From Tubulanus polymorphus (lineage: Eukaryota; Nemertea; Palaeonemertea; Tubulaniformes; Tubulanidae), in contig NC_134033.1 in the NCBI RefSeq assembly GCF_964204645.1, positions 10,576,231 through 10,640,230 of the forward strand: a stretch of DNA of 64,000 nt, in the 5' to 3' direction. Position 1 is the stretch's first letter, and each line of letters begins with the position of its first letter. Both the position numbers and the translations under genes were made by a program. Positions 34,078 to 50,410 of the stretch are shown here, piece by piece. Below the pieces are notes generated by a model. It ran no database searches and was not told where the DNA came from. It saw nothing but the letters and a program-made list of their open reading frames with translations.

Positions 34078-34204
34078 CGACCCGATTCCACGGTTGTGAG
34101 TTCGAATTGTAAACTCGAGCTTTTAAAAAAACTCGTCGAGAAAATGGACCGCTTTCAACTGGGAATCGATCAGCTCGAGCCCGCAACTGCGAAATCGGGT
34201 CCCG
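34078..34204 (+). mobile_element. Diverged MITE of the same family
   Basis: Left CGACCCGATTCCACGGTTGT and right, reverse-complemented, CGGGACCCGATTTCGCAGTTG pair. The internal CTCGAG-rich sequence differs from other copies. Confidence 0.55.
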
Positions 34205-36367
34205 ATTGACATGGAATAATCGTAGTCACCACGGCGCATCAAACACGCGCGGAGCTACGATGATTAACACATTATATAAGAATCATTTTCTATCCACAGT
34301 TTTAAAAACGAACAAAATGAAAAACGATGCTTATTTCAAAAAAAGATCGGTCACGGAGCTTCGTAAAGGTCGATAGCGATTTGAAAAAAAAACGGTTTTT
34401 GTTACAGCGATTCTAATGTCATCATTCGTGGATAAAACTTCAAATCGACTTTCTCTTCCGATACGCGACGAAGCCGGAAACTATCGTAAAACTAACGCGA
34501 AGCTATGGCATTTTCCTATACGATTTCGATAGTTCCGCGGTAGTACTTGGCATCGTTTGGCTTCGAATTGAGAAATTGCTTCCTAGACCTAATTCTATAT
34601 AATTCTATATAATTCTACCCGCTTGAAATAGTTACAGAACTTGAGACGTTTCGAGGTTGGGAATTCGTGAGTTTTAATGATGAGGTTTCGAGACATTAGC
34701 TGGAATATATCTACTATGCAGCGTGTTTAACAACCTTAAGAAGCACTCGAAAATAAATTCGTCGCTCGAGAAATGTTGACATGAATTTCATTCGTTTGAA
34801 AAAAAAAGATGATATCAAATTTCAAGCCTCGCAAAGAAACCGAATCGAGAAAATAATCTTGAACAGTTCGTGTCCCATCACGTAAGATGCTACCATTTTT
34901 TGAAGTCACGAATTATAGATTACGGTGGTCGATTTACTTGGAATAACTTAAGTCGTTTTCGGTTTTTTAGAATTTAGCCGCAGTTTTTCATTTTTCGTCG
35001 GTCGAGGAGGCGCTTTAAAATTTGTGACGCTCGATAATTTTTTTTCGTTGTATCTCGGACTATTGGTTTATCGATCGATCTACGAGTAAGTGGTCTGGGT
35101 TGTCTGAGTGTTATATATGTGTATGTGTTTGTACATATAGTGATGAGGGATCGAACATGAATTTACTCATGTACTTAAACGATAAAGTCGCCGATAGAAC
35201 AAACATACGGTCCGCGACACCGATACCGATATAGCACCGGGAGTAAATAATACACCTCAAACTCGATAGACTAAACCTACGCATCGATGTGTGGAAAAAA
35301 TGTTATCGTTCTAACGTTTTGAGATTTTGACTTAATTTCAGAATCATCAGAGCAATGGAACTAGATTATCTAATCGTCATTTTACGGTTTCGCTGGTGAT
35401 GACGATTTAGCCGCGGAAGCTCAAAACGTAAGACGAATAATTTCGCATATCCTCGAGCTCAAACACACGTAAACAGCCACAGAGAGAATCATTTTGCTGG
35501 ATTTTCCTTCTACGAACTACGAACACGATAAGCAAAAAGATAATAAAATAGTTAATAACCATAATGTTAGGCGAAAAAACTGTTTTTTTCCTAACACGAA
35601 TATCTTGAATGTGTTATATATTTTTTGTTCAGTTTTTAGTTTTGTTTCTGGGTTAAGGAAATGCGTTATAATAGCGCCATCTACCAACAGACGAGGCAAA
35701 ATGATGATAAGAACAGAATAAGTAAAAAGGGCCGTTTGATAATCTAATTAAATAAACATGGATGAATCTTAAAAAAAAACCAAAAGTTGCGTAGTTTCTT
35801 TTTTAATTGTTTACAAATAAGTACAAGCCCGCAGGATTATTAAGGGAACAGTACTGCTGCCACCTAGCGGCTCGATATCGCAACTATAGTTCGAATTCGC
35901 GCGCTTTGTCCCGGTGAGAGTAGAATTGTTGTTGTATTTATTGCCGAATTGGTGAAAATGTCAATAGACACCGAGCAGTTGTTTGGTACTTGAGATTAAA
36001 CTTGTAATCGATATTTCTCGAGTAGGCTGTTTAAATAATTAGGCTCTCTCCTACACAGAGAGTAGTAGATCAGCTCAAACTGTTGTTAATTCGGCGAATT
36101 CGAACTTCTGTTTAATCGATATTGCGAACTGTTCGAAATGGCAACGACTTCCCTTAAGTACATTATCCACAGGGGTCAAAGGGGGTCGGTGAAAAACAAG
36201 CAGAATGATAAGTAATATAGGGCTATATACAAACACAAATAGTAAGCGTTAAAATAGGTAATAAACAGCAAAAATGATTCTCTTCTGCATCCCGAAATGA
36301 CGTCATCAAATCGATACTTATAGTAATATGATCAAAAACTCGTCAAGAAAAGATGGCTGTCCAAGAT
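34205..36367. other. Gene-free stretch
   Basis: Low-repeat, A/T-homopolymer-rich DNA with frequent TCGA and CGAAA motifs, about 5-7 kb downstream of SoxB1. No exon recognised. The character is compatible with intergenic regulatory or untranslated sequence, but nothing specific can be assigned. Confidence 0.45.
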
Positions 36368-36418
36368 CCCCCTGTGACATCATCAAATCAGGTGTTTGGA
36401 TGAAGTCATAGGGGGATA
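36368..36418 (+). repeat. Short inverted repeat (ATCCCCCTGTGACATCATC)
   Basis: Arms ATCCCCCTGTGACATCATC and (reverse complement of the right arm) ATCCCCCTATGACTTCATC flank a 13-base loop. It may be a very small foldback element. Confidence 0.6.
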
Positions 36419-36456
36419 TGAGGCGCATTATTACGGAGTTCGAGTGAAGATGGGTT

Positions 36457-36550
36457 CCCCGGTAACAGCGAGTTAACGAGGCTGCTAATTGAACGTGACA
36501 AACAGTTCAACGACAATTAACGCCTCGTAAACTCGCGATTGTTGCCGGGA
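36457..36550 (+). mobile_element. Foldback MITE-like palindrome, ~94 bp
   Basis: Left arm CCCCGGTAACAGCGAGTTAA continues CGAGGCTGCTAATTGAAC. The right arm, reverse-complemented, reads CCCGGCAACAATCGCGAGTT then TACGAGGCGTTAATTG. With GAAC/GTTC near the tip, nearly the whole element folds into one hairpin with about a 10-base loop. Non-coding. Confidence 0.65.
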
Positions 36551-37941
36551 GTTATCGCGAAATCTGTGCGCGTTACCAAAACCACGCACACACGCACGCA
36601 CGCAATCATACCATTCCCGTGTGCTAGTATACTTGTTGCTAAGCGCTGCAACAAGCGTTTCGAATCGCCGTTTAATATCGTATAAACATCTCCGTAATTA
36701 GTCGGTTACGGGCGTTACTTAGTACGACATTGCGTGACTTAGTAGTGCGCGTTATTGCGTGCGTGCGAACGCAATACGTCCGGTTGTAAGTACTCGACAA
36801 TTCGAACCGCGGACTAATTCGACGATAAAGTCTAATTAAGAGTAAGCACCGAGTGAAGAGCGCGCCGAATCAAATCTCATCGAGACTAACGGACGACTGC
36901 GCAATGTTAAGAAAATCTCAGAAATCTTAACTTTCAAAAAATACCAAATCGATGTTAGAATAAATCTAGTCTCATGTGTATCGCCAGTTGTGGTTTTTAA
37001 AATTGTAACAAGCGTTCGTGTTTTTTGAAGCGTCGAAAATCGAATTGTTGCCGCTTTGTCGGGAATTAATTATCACATCGACTGTTTTTTTTTCCAAAAT
37101 CGATTAACGGAGACATTACCTAAACGTGCCGGGAACAGACTGTATAGATTAAACTATCAAAAATGGCGACGAAAGCGTACAATCGATGCGGTTTATAATC
37201 GAATTCTTGCGCCGAACCTGTTACTCGAAACTCGATAGAGGTTATAACCAGCGGGTGACTGACTAATCGACAGTATTTAAACTGGTTAAAGTTAACCGAT
37301 AGATCACCGACATGACAGTATTGAAACTGGTTAAAGTTAACCGCTGTGAATTGCTGACGAATTGACGAATATCAAAACCGATTAATGTTAACTCGTAAAT
37401 TACTGTATCAACCAGAAGATTAAATTGACTCAACAATACCAGCGACTGTTCGCTGTTCGATATTTCTAACCATGTCTGAAACGTAGGCTTGAAAAACGGG
37501 CTTGTAATATTCGAAATGAAATTCATGTCGACACGCTTCACATTGTACTTCAATGAATATCGTTAACTGGTAATATTTGAAGGAAAAAAACAACCAGATG
37601 TCCCATTGACAGTTCCCTGCGCGCGCTGTAAAACATCGTTACAAAATAACTCGAAAACAATCATTCGTTATTTACTGTAAAACACACTAAGTATTATTAA
37701 ATCGTTGCTTGTTTATCTACGTGAGTGTCATGGATTTTGATAACCGGGGGAAGGGACTTCAAAGCGGACTCCATACACCGTATGATAGAATGTACCTTAG
37801 AATTCGCGGATTGGATATTAGAGTTTTTTTTTTATTTGAAGTGTAGTTACAGTTCCGCTTAGAAGTCCCTAAAAATGCTTTTTCTTCTCTAGTACGCTAT
37901 TCGTAGAGGGATTTACAGGAAGCGGGCGTAATAGTGATGTA
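36551..37941. other. Gene-free stretch with a short tandem repeat
   Basis: At 37,269-37,395 a 45-50 bp unit (GACAGTATTGAAACTGGTTA then AAGTTAACCG) repeats about three times and carries the palindrome GGTTAAAGTTAACC. Otherwise unclassified. Confidence 0.5.
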
Positions 37942-41212
<3,271 letters not shown>

Positions 41213-42283
41213 TCACATATGCGTTAACGGAACAGTATTACTCACATGTTGGGACGCGTCGTGTCCGGGACTCGACGAATGTGTCACGTGATGGGTCGGG
41301 TATCCCTGCGCTGCCATGTGCTGTTGTAATCGCTGTTGAACGTTCGGGTCGTTGGCGTCGCCCGGTAAATACATGCTGATCATTTCGCGTAGATCGCCCG
41401 GGCACCGGCCGCCCTGTCGGCCCGCCACGACCGGCCCGGCCGCTGAGTGATTCGGTGGGCTTCCACTTTGGCTCGGTTCGGATTTGATCGGTACCTGCGA
41501 CGGAGTTGAACCAGTTAGCGCGGCCGCTTGCATCGGCGCCATCGTGTATGGCGCCATACCCATAGACATCGTATACGAGGCGCTACCATTCATATACGAA
41601 CCGGAAGTCATCTGCCCGGCCATCTGCCCGGCCGTGGGCATCTGATAAGGGGGATATTGTCCGAGGCCCATATGCGTGGGCATTCCTGGATGTTGTTGGT
41701 AAGCGCTAGGGTCGTGATGCATCATAGGATAACCGTTAGGCATATAGCCGTTCATCGGGTACATTTCGCGGCCTACCTGTTGTACGGGTCCCCCTGGTGT
41801 CATACCCAGTCCGAACTTATCCTGCTTCTTCATGAGAGTTTTAGTTTTTCGTCGCGGTCGGTATTTGTAGTCGGGGTGTTCTTTCATGTGAACGGCGCGT
41901 AGACGTTTCGCTTCGTCGATGAACGGACGTTTTTCGGTCTCGGTCAGCATCTTCCATTCGGCTCCGAGACGTTTGCTGATTTCCGAATTGTGCATTTTCG
42001 GGTTTTCCTGAGCCATTTTACGTCGTTGCCCGCGCGACCAGACCATGAACGCGTTCATAGGACGTTTAACGCGGTCGTCCGGTATTTTCTTGTTGGCTAC
42101 GTTGTTGTTCGCTTGTCCGTTCGGCGCTGAATTTTGCGACTGCTGATGCGGCGGAGTCCCCGACGGCGGGGGAACCTGCGTCTGCGGTACCTGAGTTTGA
42201 CCGTGGCCCACGTGGGGCCCTAAGTTCGTTTGGGGCTGCATACCGGCTTCCTTATAGTCACTGGGTGATTCCATGTACATCAT
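41213..42283 (-). CDS. SoxB1: SoxB1-class transcription factor (Sox2/Sox1/3-like)
   Basis: Sequence-specific HMG-box activator acting in the nucleus. In animals SoxB1 proteins bind ACAAAG/ACAAT-type sites and maintain neural progenitor and ectodermal fate. The 356-residue product has an HMG box at about residues 70-146, with [17 protein letters not shown] near its start and [15 protein letters not shown] at its end. A Pro/Met/Tyr/Gln-rich activation region follows. An IKSE sumoylation-type site lies at about 266-269, as at the equivalent place in vertebrate Sox2. The SoxB1-diagnostic [11 protein letters not shown] lies at about 298-308, and the protein ends PLTHM (vertebrate Sox2 ends PLSHM). 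Length and lack of introns within the coding region match Sox2. I chose the first ATG of an ATGATGTACATGG cluster. In-frame TAA lies at 42,329-42,331 with no earlier ATG, and start codons 1, 2 or 4 are all possible. SoxB2 and other groups are excluded by the C-terminus. No neighbouring gene is visible. Confidence 0.97.
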   Translation of the reverse strand: MMYMESPSDYKEAGMQPQTNLGPHVGHGQTQVPQTQVPPPSGTPPHQQSQNSAPNGQANNNVANKKIPDDRVKRPMNAFMVWSRGQRRKMAQENPKMHNSEISKRLGAEWKMLTETEKRPFIDEAKRLRAVHMKEHPDYKYRPRRKTKTLMKKQDKFGLGMTPGGPVQQVGREMYPMNGYMPNGYPMMHHDPSAYQQHPGMPTHMGLGQYPPYQMPTAGQMAGQMTSGSYMNGSASYTMSMGMAPYTMAPMQAAALTGSTPSQVPIKSEPSQSGSPPNHSAAGPVVAGRQGGRCPGDLREMISMYLPGDANDPNVQQRLQQHMAAQGYPTHHVTHSSSPGHDASQHVSNTVPLTHM

Positions 42284-42760
42284 CTGGCCGGTTGAAGTAA
42301 ACACTATTCCCGAACAACAACAGCAAATTTAATTTCAATATATTCCGTTGCCGAGAAACTTTTACCGTGAACACAAAACCGGAGTCTCGTTGAATACTCA
42401 CTGTGTACGAGTTCTATACAATCTTCAAACGTGAACTATTATATTCAGTCCTCTCCATAAAGCATCGGTCTATTCAATGATTCTAATACCTTCTGTTTCT
42501 GGTCCCTTATTGATCAAATCCATTCACACGACGACCAATCAGCTGCGAGTCGGTTGACAGTCGCGCTAACCGCTCGCTAGGGTCGCACCGGTGGGCGGAG
42601 CCGAGCGGCGGCGATATCGAATTAATCAGACGTCGCCGACCAATCGGCGACGTCGTCCGTTGTTATTCGCACGATGTCGCGGTGACGTCACCGGTTCTCG
42701 GAGCTGTATGTCGCGTCCGTAGCCCGGGAAACCCGCCGATATCTGCCGTTCACAATGAGC
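42284..42760 (-). promoter_or_regulatory. Putative SoxB1 5' UTR and promoter region
   Basis: CpG-dense sequence upstream of the SoxB1 start. CCAAT elements with the same GACCAATC-type core lie at about 42,533 and 42,638; a CCAAT box is also known in vertebrate Sox2 promoters. On the gene strand a TATAAT-like stretch lies near 42,440. A good donor-like GTGAGT (42,397-42,402) and an acceptor-like TAG (42,304-42,306) would define a 99-base 5' UTR intron, but there is no transcript evidence. The transcription start is not determined. Confidence 0.4.
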
Positions 42761-44268
<1,508 letters not shown>

Positions 44269-44639
44269 ATTCCCTTACCTTACTCCTGTATTTGTATTTA
44301 CGCCAGGAGTACACATACACGCACATATAGCATTGTTAAACCAATTGTTAGATCGTGTTGTATTCTTTTTTTTCATATACGAGTCGGTGTTGAATGATTT
44401 TTTGAGAGGGTTGTTATATAGTTTGAAGGTGTATTGTCGCGGATAGCTAAAAGTCTTTAAAAGAGGTGTCTCTATTATCTATGCTTGTGTGTGTGTCGTG
44501 TTGTGAGATTCCCCTGTAAATGTTTCTATCCCCCCCCTCGGAGTAAACAGCCTCCTAAATACAAGATACTTTAATGTATCTCCCTTACATTTGCCATTGA
44601 AATCCGTTAACTGCATCTACTTATTACTGAATATGACCG

Positions 44640-44960
44640 GGCTGCTGGTCTACTGAGACGGTTTTAAGTTTGACTATAGAACCATTTAATATGCCTATTA
44701 AATTGAATGAAAGACTGGTCTTAAGTTATTAGATTGGTTTTAGAACCGAAATAAGCTTAAACTGGTCTTAAGTTGTTATATAACCAAAATGAGCTTAGAA
44801 TAGTCTTAAATTGTTACAGAGCTTGGAATGGTCTTTTTAAGTTGTTAGATTGGTTAGAGAATCAAAATGATCTTAGACTGTTCCTAAAGATGTCGAGAAC
44901 CGGAATGAGCTTAAAATGATCTTAAGTCGAAAGATTGGTTACAGAACCAAAATATTGATA
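44640..44960 (+). repeat. Diverged tandem array of the GGTCTTAAGTTGTTAGATTGG family
   Basis: Five to six units of GACTGGTCTTAAGTTGTTAG, ATTGGTTATAGAACCAAAAT and GAGCTTA, with substitutions and truncations. This is the same unit as the arrays at 24,540 and 30,566, so the amplification is a property of the family and not of one locus. Confidence 0.7.
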
Positions 44961-45359
44961 TTAAAGACCCTGTCTCGGATGACGGCATCATCAGAGAAAT
45001 TCGACGCGAACTTCTACGAAGAGATTTCTGTTCCGAAACTGATACATTTTTGATGAAGTTCACAGACTGTGCCAGATAAAGGTTGGGGATAGTATCGGGA
45101 TGGTATCTGTGGGTAGTATCGGGATTAGAGGCTGAATAAAAACTAAGCCGTTTGATGTTGTTGACACGCTGGGTAGATATCAATTCCGATGTACATTGCC
45201 CCTCTCCTCGAGATTACTATAGACTTTATCTTAATCGTATACGCGTATAAGGCCTTGAAAACGGCTTCAGGCCAAAATACGTTTGCGGGGTAAAAAATCG
45301 ATTGGAATTAGAAAATTATTGTTCTAACCATCGTTGAGTCCGTAATGTAAAAATGGCGC

Positions 45360-45790
45360 AAAAATGATATAGAATACGACATCAGAAATAAAAAAGAGTC
45401 CGAAATGTTTCCATAGTTTAATCAAAGTTTCCGTTTCGAATATCTTCTGATATTCGTTTTCAGGAATACTGTATTTCTCAGAGCTAGTAGATTATTCAAC
45501 GTTTCTACTGGTTTCTACCATATTCTAAAAGTCATCTTCGGGTAATACTGATGTTGTCCTCATTATAACCATTGATGAAACGAATGATGAAACACTCCGA
45601 GTCCGTGTTGTAAAGATGATATAAAATCGAATGCACACTGAGAATAAAAAGAGTCTGACATGTTTCCTCGAGCTAGTAGTTCAATTCAAGGTTTGACTAT
45701 ATTCTGATAGTCATCTTCATAAATATTGTATTCTTGTTTTCTACAGTATCCGTGAAGATGACTATGGCAGATATTTGGTCAAAATTTCAT
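45360..45790 (-). mobile_element. Hammerhead-like repeat units, mostly antisense
   Basis: On the minus strand, motif-bearing segments lie at 45,431-45,468, 45,491-45,550 and 45,679-45,726, separated by the unit body (AGACTCTTTTTATTCTCAGT, GTGTTTCATC, ATGAGGACAACATC). The last two are about 188 bases apart, a full unit. A further plus-strand copy, CGTGAAGATGACTATGGCAG, lies at 45,750-45,790. Core positions are variously mutated. Confidence 0.65.
45431..45463 (-). ncRNA. Hammerhead-like motif with 7-bp stem II
   Basis: Minus strand: CTGAAAA (45,457-45,463), arm CGAATAT, loop CAGAAG, arm ATATTCG (45,437-45,443), then AAACGG. The stem is perfect, but the core reads AAA instead of AGA and the cleavage region has GG for GT, so it is probably an inactive relic with a compensated stem. 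Confidence 0.4.
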
Positions 45791-46534
45791 CAAACAAAAC
45801 CGCCAGCTTGAGGAAACATTTCGTTCAATTCTGAATGCGGCATCCATCTGATATTCTTTCCTTTTTTGAGATACGCGGTCAATTCGAGATTTCAAGATTT
45901 TCTGGTATAGAATTCGTGAAATCTTTTTAAGCCAATGTAAAGGTATATAAGTATGTATACATATAGGGCGGTGTTGGTTTTTTAATTCTTTCACGGATCA
46001 CGATTTCATTAGGTTTCGGTCGACTGCACATCTGTGTCAACTGCGCGTCGTCTATGAGACAGACAATCTGACAGCCAGTAGGGGGTCGCCAATTAAAATT
46101 AACTACCAAACTAACATCGAAGTCGCCGGTCAGAGAAGAGAGTGAGTTCATTAATGTCACTCCGAAAGTTTGATCCATTAATTAATCGGTAGTTATTTCA
46201 CGGTTGGGACGCGCTAATTAGCGGATAGTTTGAGAGAGGACTGTCGCGATCTCGTTGTGTCGTTTCCTAATTACGTAATTAATTATTGATTAGTCGGATT
46301 GGTCAACAGCATTTTTAGTACGATTTTCGCGCAGTGGTCATTTACACGACACCTTTACCAAACAAAGCAAACTCTCAGTCTAAATTACAGTAAAACTACT
46401 AATTCAAACCTACATAAATTAATATTCTTGTTTAGTATAGTCAGTATGACCTTAAGAATATAGTCAAATATGATATAGAATAGAACAATGGTAAGGGTAT
46501 GGAAATATAAATTATAGAGTATAGAAATTGGCAC

Positions 46535-46616
46535 TAACATTTCAGATTCTTAGTGCGCGGATTTTATTTCATCTTCCAAATCTCTTGCGGACTCGGAGTG
46601 TTCCATCGATGGTTTA
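46535..46616 (+). mobile_element. Body-only fragment of hammerhead-like repeat unit
   Basis: AACATTTCAGATTCTTAGTG, GCGGATTTTATTTCATCTTC and GGACTCGGAGTGTTCCATCGATGG-like blocks (quoted in part) match the unit body of 22,840-23,120. A decayed core may precede it near 46,440-46,480. Confidence 0.55.
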
Positions 46617-46704
46617 TGAATCTGTATATGAATTAATTAATGTATTTCGTTTGATGTCGCGTTTCGCCAAAACCGCAGAAAAATAATCTTTCAAATACTT
46701 CGGA

Positions 46705-46990
46705 GTGGGGAGTGAAGCAGATAGAGGAGAGAGAGAGAGGAGAAGTGAGAAAGGAGAAGAGAGAGGAAAGAGGAGAGAGAGAGAGTAAGAGATGAGAGAG
46801 GACAGAGGAGACGGGAGAAAGGAGAGGAAGCGGAGAGAGGTAAGAGGAGAGGGAGAGAAGAAAGGGGAGAGAGAGTAAAAGAGGAGAGAGAGAGAGAGTA
46901 ATAGGGGAGAGAGGGAGTAACAGAGGAGAGGGAGGGGAGAGAGGGGAGAGGGTGAGATAGAGAGAGGATGAGAGAGGAGAGTGAGATGAT
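46705..46990 (+). repeat. Purine-rich GAGAGAGGA tract
   Basis: About 285 bases almost entirely A/G. Minus-strand Ser/Leu/Pro open frames over it are composition artefacts. Confidence 0.9.
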
Positions 46991-47694
46991 GATGCTGACA
47001 CATTCCTCGAGGCACTGTGAAATTAACAGCGAATACGTCGCGGCAATAAACCTTCTAAACGTCACAAATCAGTGATACTTTTGATACTCGGTATCGGCGG
47101 CATTGTTAAACTCGCAGCATTGATACCGTCACAGCCAGCAACAATACAAACCAATATAACATCATTATATACCTACACGTCTCTATACAGTGTCGCTAAT
47201 CAACTCTTTGTGCTGTAAAGTTTTCGTAAGGTCTTCCGCTAATAGACAGAACAATAGCAGTTAGCATGGATATATATATATATTTATATATTTACATGTA
47301 ACTCGCATATCAATCTCATATTAGCCGTTCCTCTGCGATGTTAGTCTAAATATGATTTAGGCAAATTTTCGGAATTTGTTTCACTTGGATTCAAACTTTG
47401 ATCTTTGGCGAATGCCTCGTTTAAGATATATATCACGAATCTGTCTATGAAAGTTATATCATATTCTAACTGAATTACCCAAAGCTCAAATGCGGAGGGT
47501 TTAATCTGGCCTATTTTTTTCTTATAAACAATTCGCCTTCTGGGACATCGCCTAATCTACTTTCTCTCAAACAAGGATGAAACAAAATTCAGAAAAATGA
47601 TTTGATAGGTTTTATCTAAAGGAACGAAAGGACGTGACCTTTGAACCAGTAATGACTTATTGGAATCATTAGCTTCGAATTTTCGCAAAAGAGA
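46991..47694. other. Gene-free stretch
   Basis: AT-rich, unclassified; a short TATATAT run near 47,270-47,290. Confidence 0.5.
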
Positions 47695-48062
47695 TGAGAG
47701 GGTGAGAGAGGGAGGGGAAGAGAGAGGAGAGAACGAGGAAGAGAGGGAAGATGTGAGAGGCAGAGGAGAGGGAGAAGAGTTATGGAGAGGAGAGAGGAAG
47801 GGATGAAAGAGTGAGCGGGAGAGATGAGGAGAGGTGAGAACAAAAAGAGAGGGGGAGGGGAGTGAGAGGAGAGAAGAGGGGGAGAGATGAGAGAGGAGAG
47901 GGAGGGGTGGGGAGAGAGAGGGAGAGGAGTGGGAGAGAGGAGATGGATGAGAGGAAAGGGAGAAGAGAGAGAGGGAGAGGATAGGATAGAGAGTGGCGAG
48001 AGGGAGAGAGAGGGGAGTGGGAGTGAGAGTGAGAGGAGTGAGAGAGAGGGCGAGGGAGGGTA
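47695..48062 (+). repeat. Purine-rich GAGAGGGAGAGGA tract
   Basis: About 368 bases almost entirely A/G, the longest such tract in the window, with local GAGAGGGAG sub-repeats. Confidence 0.9.
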
Positions 48063-50140
48063 ATGAGTCTAGTCTTATGTCTTTACACAATGAATAAGCA
48101 CACCCGTGCCTTGTTAATTGATTTATACGATTTTATGTAAGGCTCTTTCAGTCGGGAATAAAACAGCCATATTGAATTAAGGCTCGTTAAGGCTTGAATT
48201 GAAAGAATAGATCGGATTGTCTGGGAATTGTGTTACCAATGAAGGGAACCCGGCAAGCGAATTACCCCTGGATAATAGTTAGATACAATAATGCATAGTG
48301 CGGCCATATACAGCAATAGGTTTATGTGTTCGTGGTGAATGTTTAAAAGGGAGAAAAGCTTCCACGTTTTGACAATACGAGTTTTGTAACGAAAATGAAT
48401 GCAATATCGTGTACTATTCATTAGCAGAGGTATTTTACCCCGGACTGGACACGGTTTTATTCCATAAACACACAGAACGGCCGTCTGAACCGAGTATAGA
48501 GGAATACGTGATAGGTACCGCCGTAATTCTGGAAGTACTGCGTCTGCTGCGCTTAAACTGAGGATACGTCGAAAACCGGGCGCCTAACCGATATCATGGC
48601 TGTCGTAGCCGTCTGTGCCGTCATAGGTACGTCTGTTCGGGGTAAGGATACGCGTAAACATCGCCCGGGAAGGTTAGTGAAGTTTCCGAGTCGTCGAGGA
48701 CGGATTCGAAATGTATGACCCGAATATTCGATCATAATCGGTATGCGAAAATGCGCAGCAGAATCGATTCTTCGTTGCCAAGGTCGAATTTGGAGGTTAC
48801 CGACCGCCGGATAGAGGACGAGAGACAGCAACGGAGGTTATAGATATTGTCGAGGAAAAAACTATCGTATGTTTTTAGATCACTAGACGGCGGATTTAGA
48901 AAAATGTGATTCCCGGTTGGCGCGAGGCAACGGAGTTATATCACGGGAAATTATAGCGCCCCGGAGCCGCGGTCGGTTCGCGCGCATCAGAGGTAAGAAA
49001 AACATAATACTGAAACTGTATCTAATTCAGTTGAATTCGGTCGTAATTCCATCTAGCGAAATTAACGAGAAAATTGCGTAAAAATGGTGTAGATTCGATG
49101 AGTAATTTTCTACACGGTAAAAATCGTTTTGGATTTTCGGTCGAGGAAATACGGAAAACCATATATCCCGAAATAATAGAGTTAATTTTTGAAATTATTT
49201 CGATTTCTAATGATTCGCTTAAATCGAAATATCCCCTGACCGCTCAACTATGTCCTAACTATCGTTAATTTCGTGTAGAATTAACTACATCGGCGTTATC
49301 AAGATCGGGAAAAATTCGATTTCGAAATTTTTTGTCGATCGCTGATATTCGATCAGAGCCTAAATGCCGTTTAAACGGATGTATATATGAAAATCGAGTC
49401 TGTATTATAAACACATCTACCTCGGCAGCAACGCGGAAATATAGGGGTACATTTATAGAAAACCAAACCGAACTAAATACGCGGAATTGCGTGTTCCCCG
49501 TAACGGAGCCGAATATGGCGAAAATAAAAACCCGTTATGAAAAAAGCCGTTAATTAATACATCTGTAATTTTGCCGAATTCGGAAATTCCTGCTCTGTCC
49601 CATAGTTGATCTCAGATTTCATCGGATTTTTCCCGTTAATTTCTATCAAAATATAAATGGCCACAACCGAAATCATCAAAATTAATTCCTATTTTCTATT
49701 GCAATGATATTGATAATCTCATTTTATTACGAGTATAAAATTGATGGATAATTCAATTTTCGTCAACACCAAGACGTAGATATTTCTAATAAAGATTTTC
49801 TCGATGCTACAAAAACAACAAAAATCGACCGAAAAAAAATTACATAAAAATTAGGTATGAATTTTCGACGATTTTTTTTCTCGCGACGGCACGGAGAACA
49901 AAGTGTTGTTTTTTTTAACAGAACCAGATGAAATGATACTACAATACGCGGGTTGCGGAAGAAAATCAATTTTCATGCCCGACGGCACCGTTCCCTATCT
50001 CATCGACTCGATAGAAGTTTATTGCTCGTTAAATGTGACAATAATTTACGAATTTACGATTTGCACCGCGGGTCAGGCTAAACAGCTCAAATAGTTTATA
50101 CGTGCATATATAAACCCAGTAATGTAAACTCTTTAAGTGC
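48063..50140. other. Gene-free stretch
   Basis: Low-repeat, CpG-containing DNA 6-8 kb upstream of SoxB1. Several open frames (for example 48,553-48,831 minus, 49,332-49,553 plus) have no recognisable domain or splice structure. Could contain regulatory DNA, but nothing can be named. Confidence 0.45.
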
Positions 50141-50390
50141 GGTACTGGCTGGTTGGAAGATTGTGGTTGAACCGAATTTCCCAAATATGTACTTCGATTT
50201 AAACAAAACATTCTGTAAATTCTACCGCCGATCACACGACTTCATATCTGTACTTCGATTTGCGATTTCGAAATCAAACTCCTGTTTCACTCCCGGCAGG
50301 TGTGGTGGGTTTGTATAAGGAACCCCGAATCGAAACAAATTGGACCAAGTTTCCAATTGAAGAAATAACAGGGTTAATCCCTAATTTAAG
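50141..50390 (+). mobile_element. Unclassified interspersed repeat, family A copy 3
   Basis: GAACCGAATTTCCCAAATAT, TACTTCGATTT, CTACCGCCGATCACACGA, CACTCCCGGCAGGTGTGGTG and AATAACAGGGTTAATCC blocks in family order. It ends about 20 bases before a MITE. Confidence 0.65.
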
Positions 50391-50410
50391 TCAAAAATAC
50401 GTTTAGATCG

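Noticed and set aside
41528-41902. Plus-strand open frame over SoxB1
   Set aside because: Shadow of the SoxB1 reading frame; His/Arg-rich composition reflects antisense codons.
42284-42304. Extending SoxB1 seven codons upstream to a GTG
   Set aside because: Non-ATG initiation is unlikely here. The first in-frame ATG at 42,281-42,283 gives a product matching SoxB1 length, and a stop lies at 42,329-42,331.
46614-48090. Ser/Leu/Pro-rich open frames (also 8.4-9.7, 11.2-11.6, 26, 51.2 and 62.3 kb)
   Set aside because: Pure consequence of purine/pyrimidine tracts; no domains, and frames overlap freely.
48553-48831. 92-codon minus-strand open frame
   Set aside because: Arginine-rich, no domain or start/splice support; likely random opening in CpG-bearing DNA.
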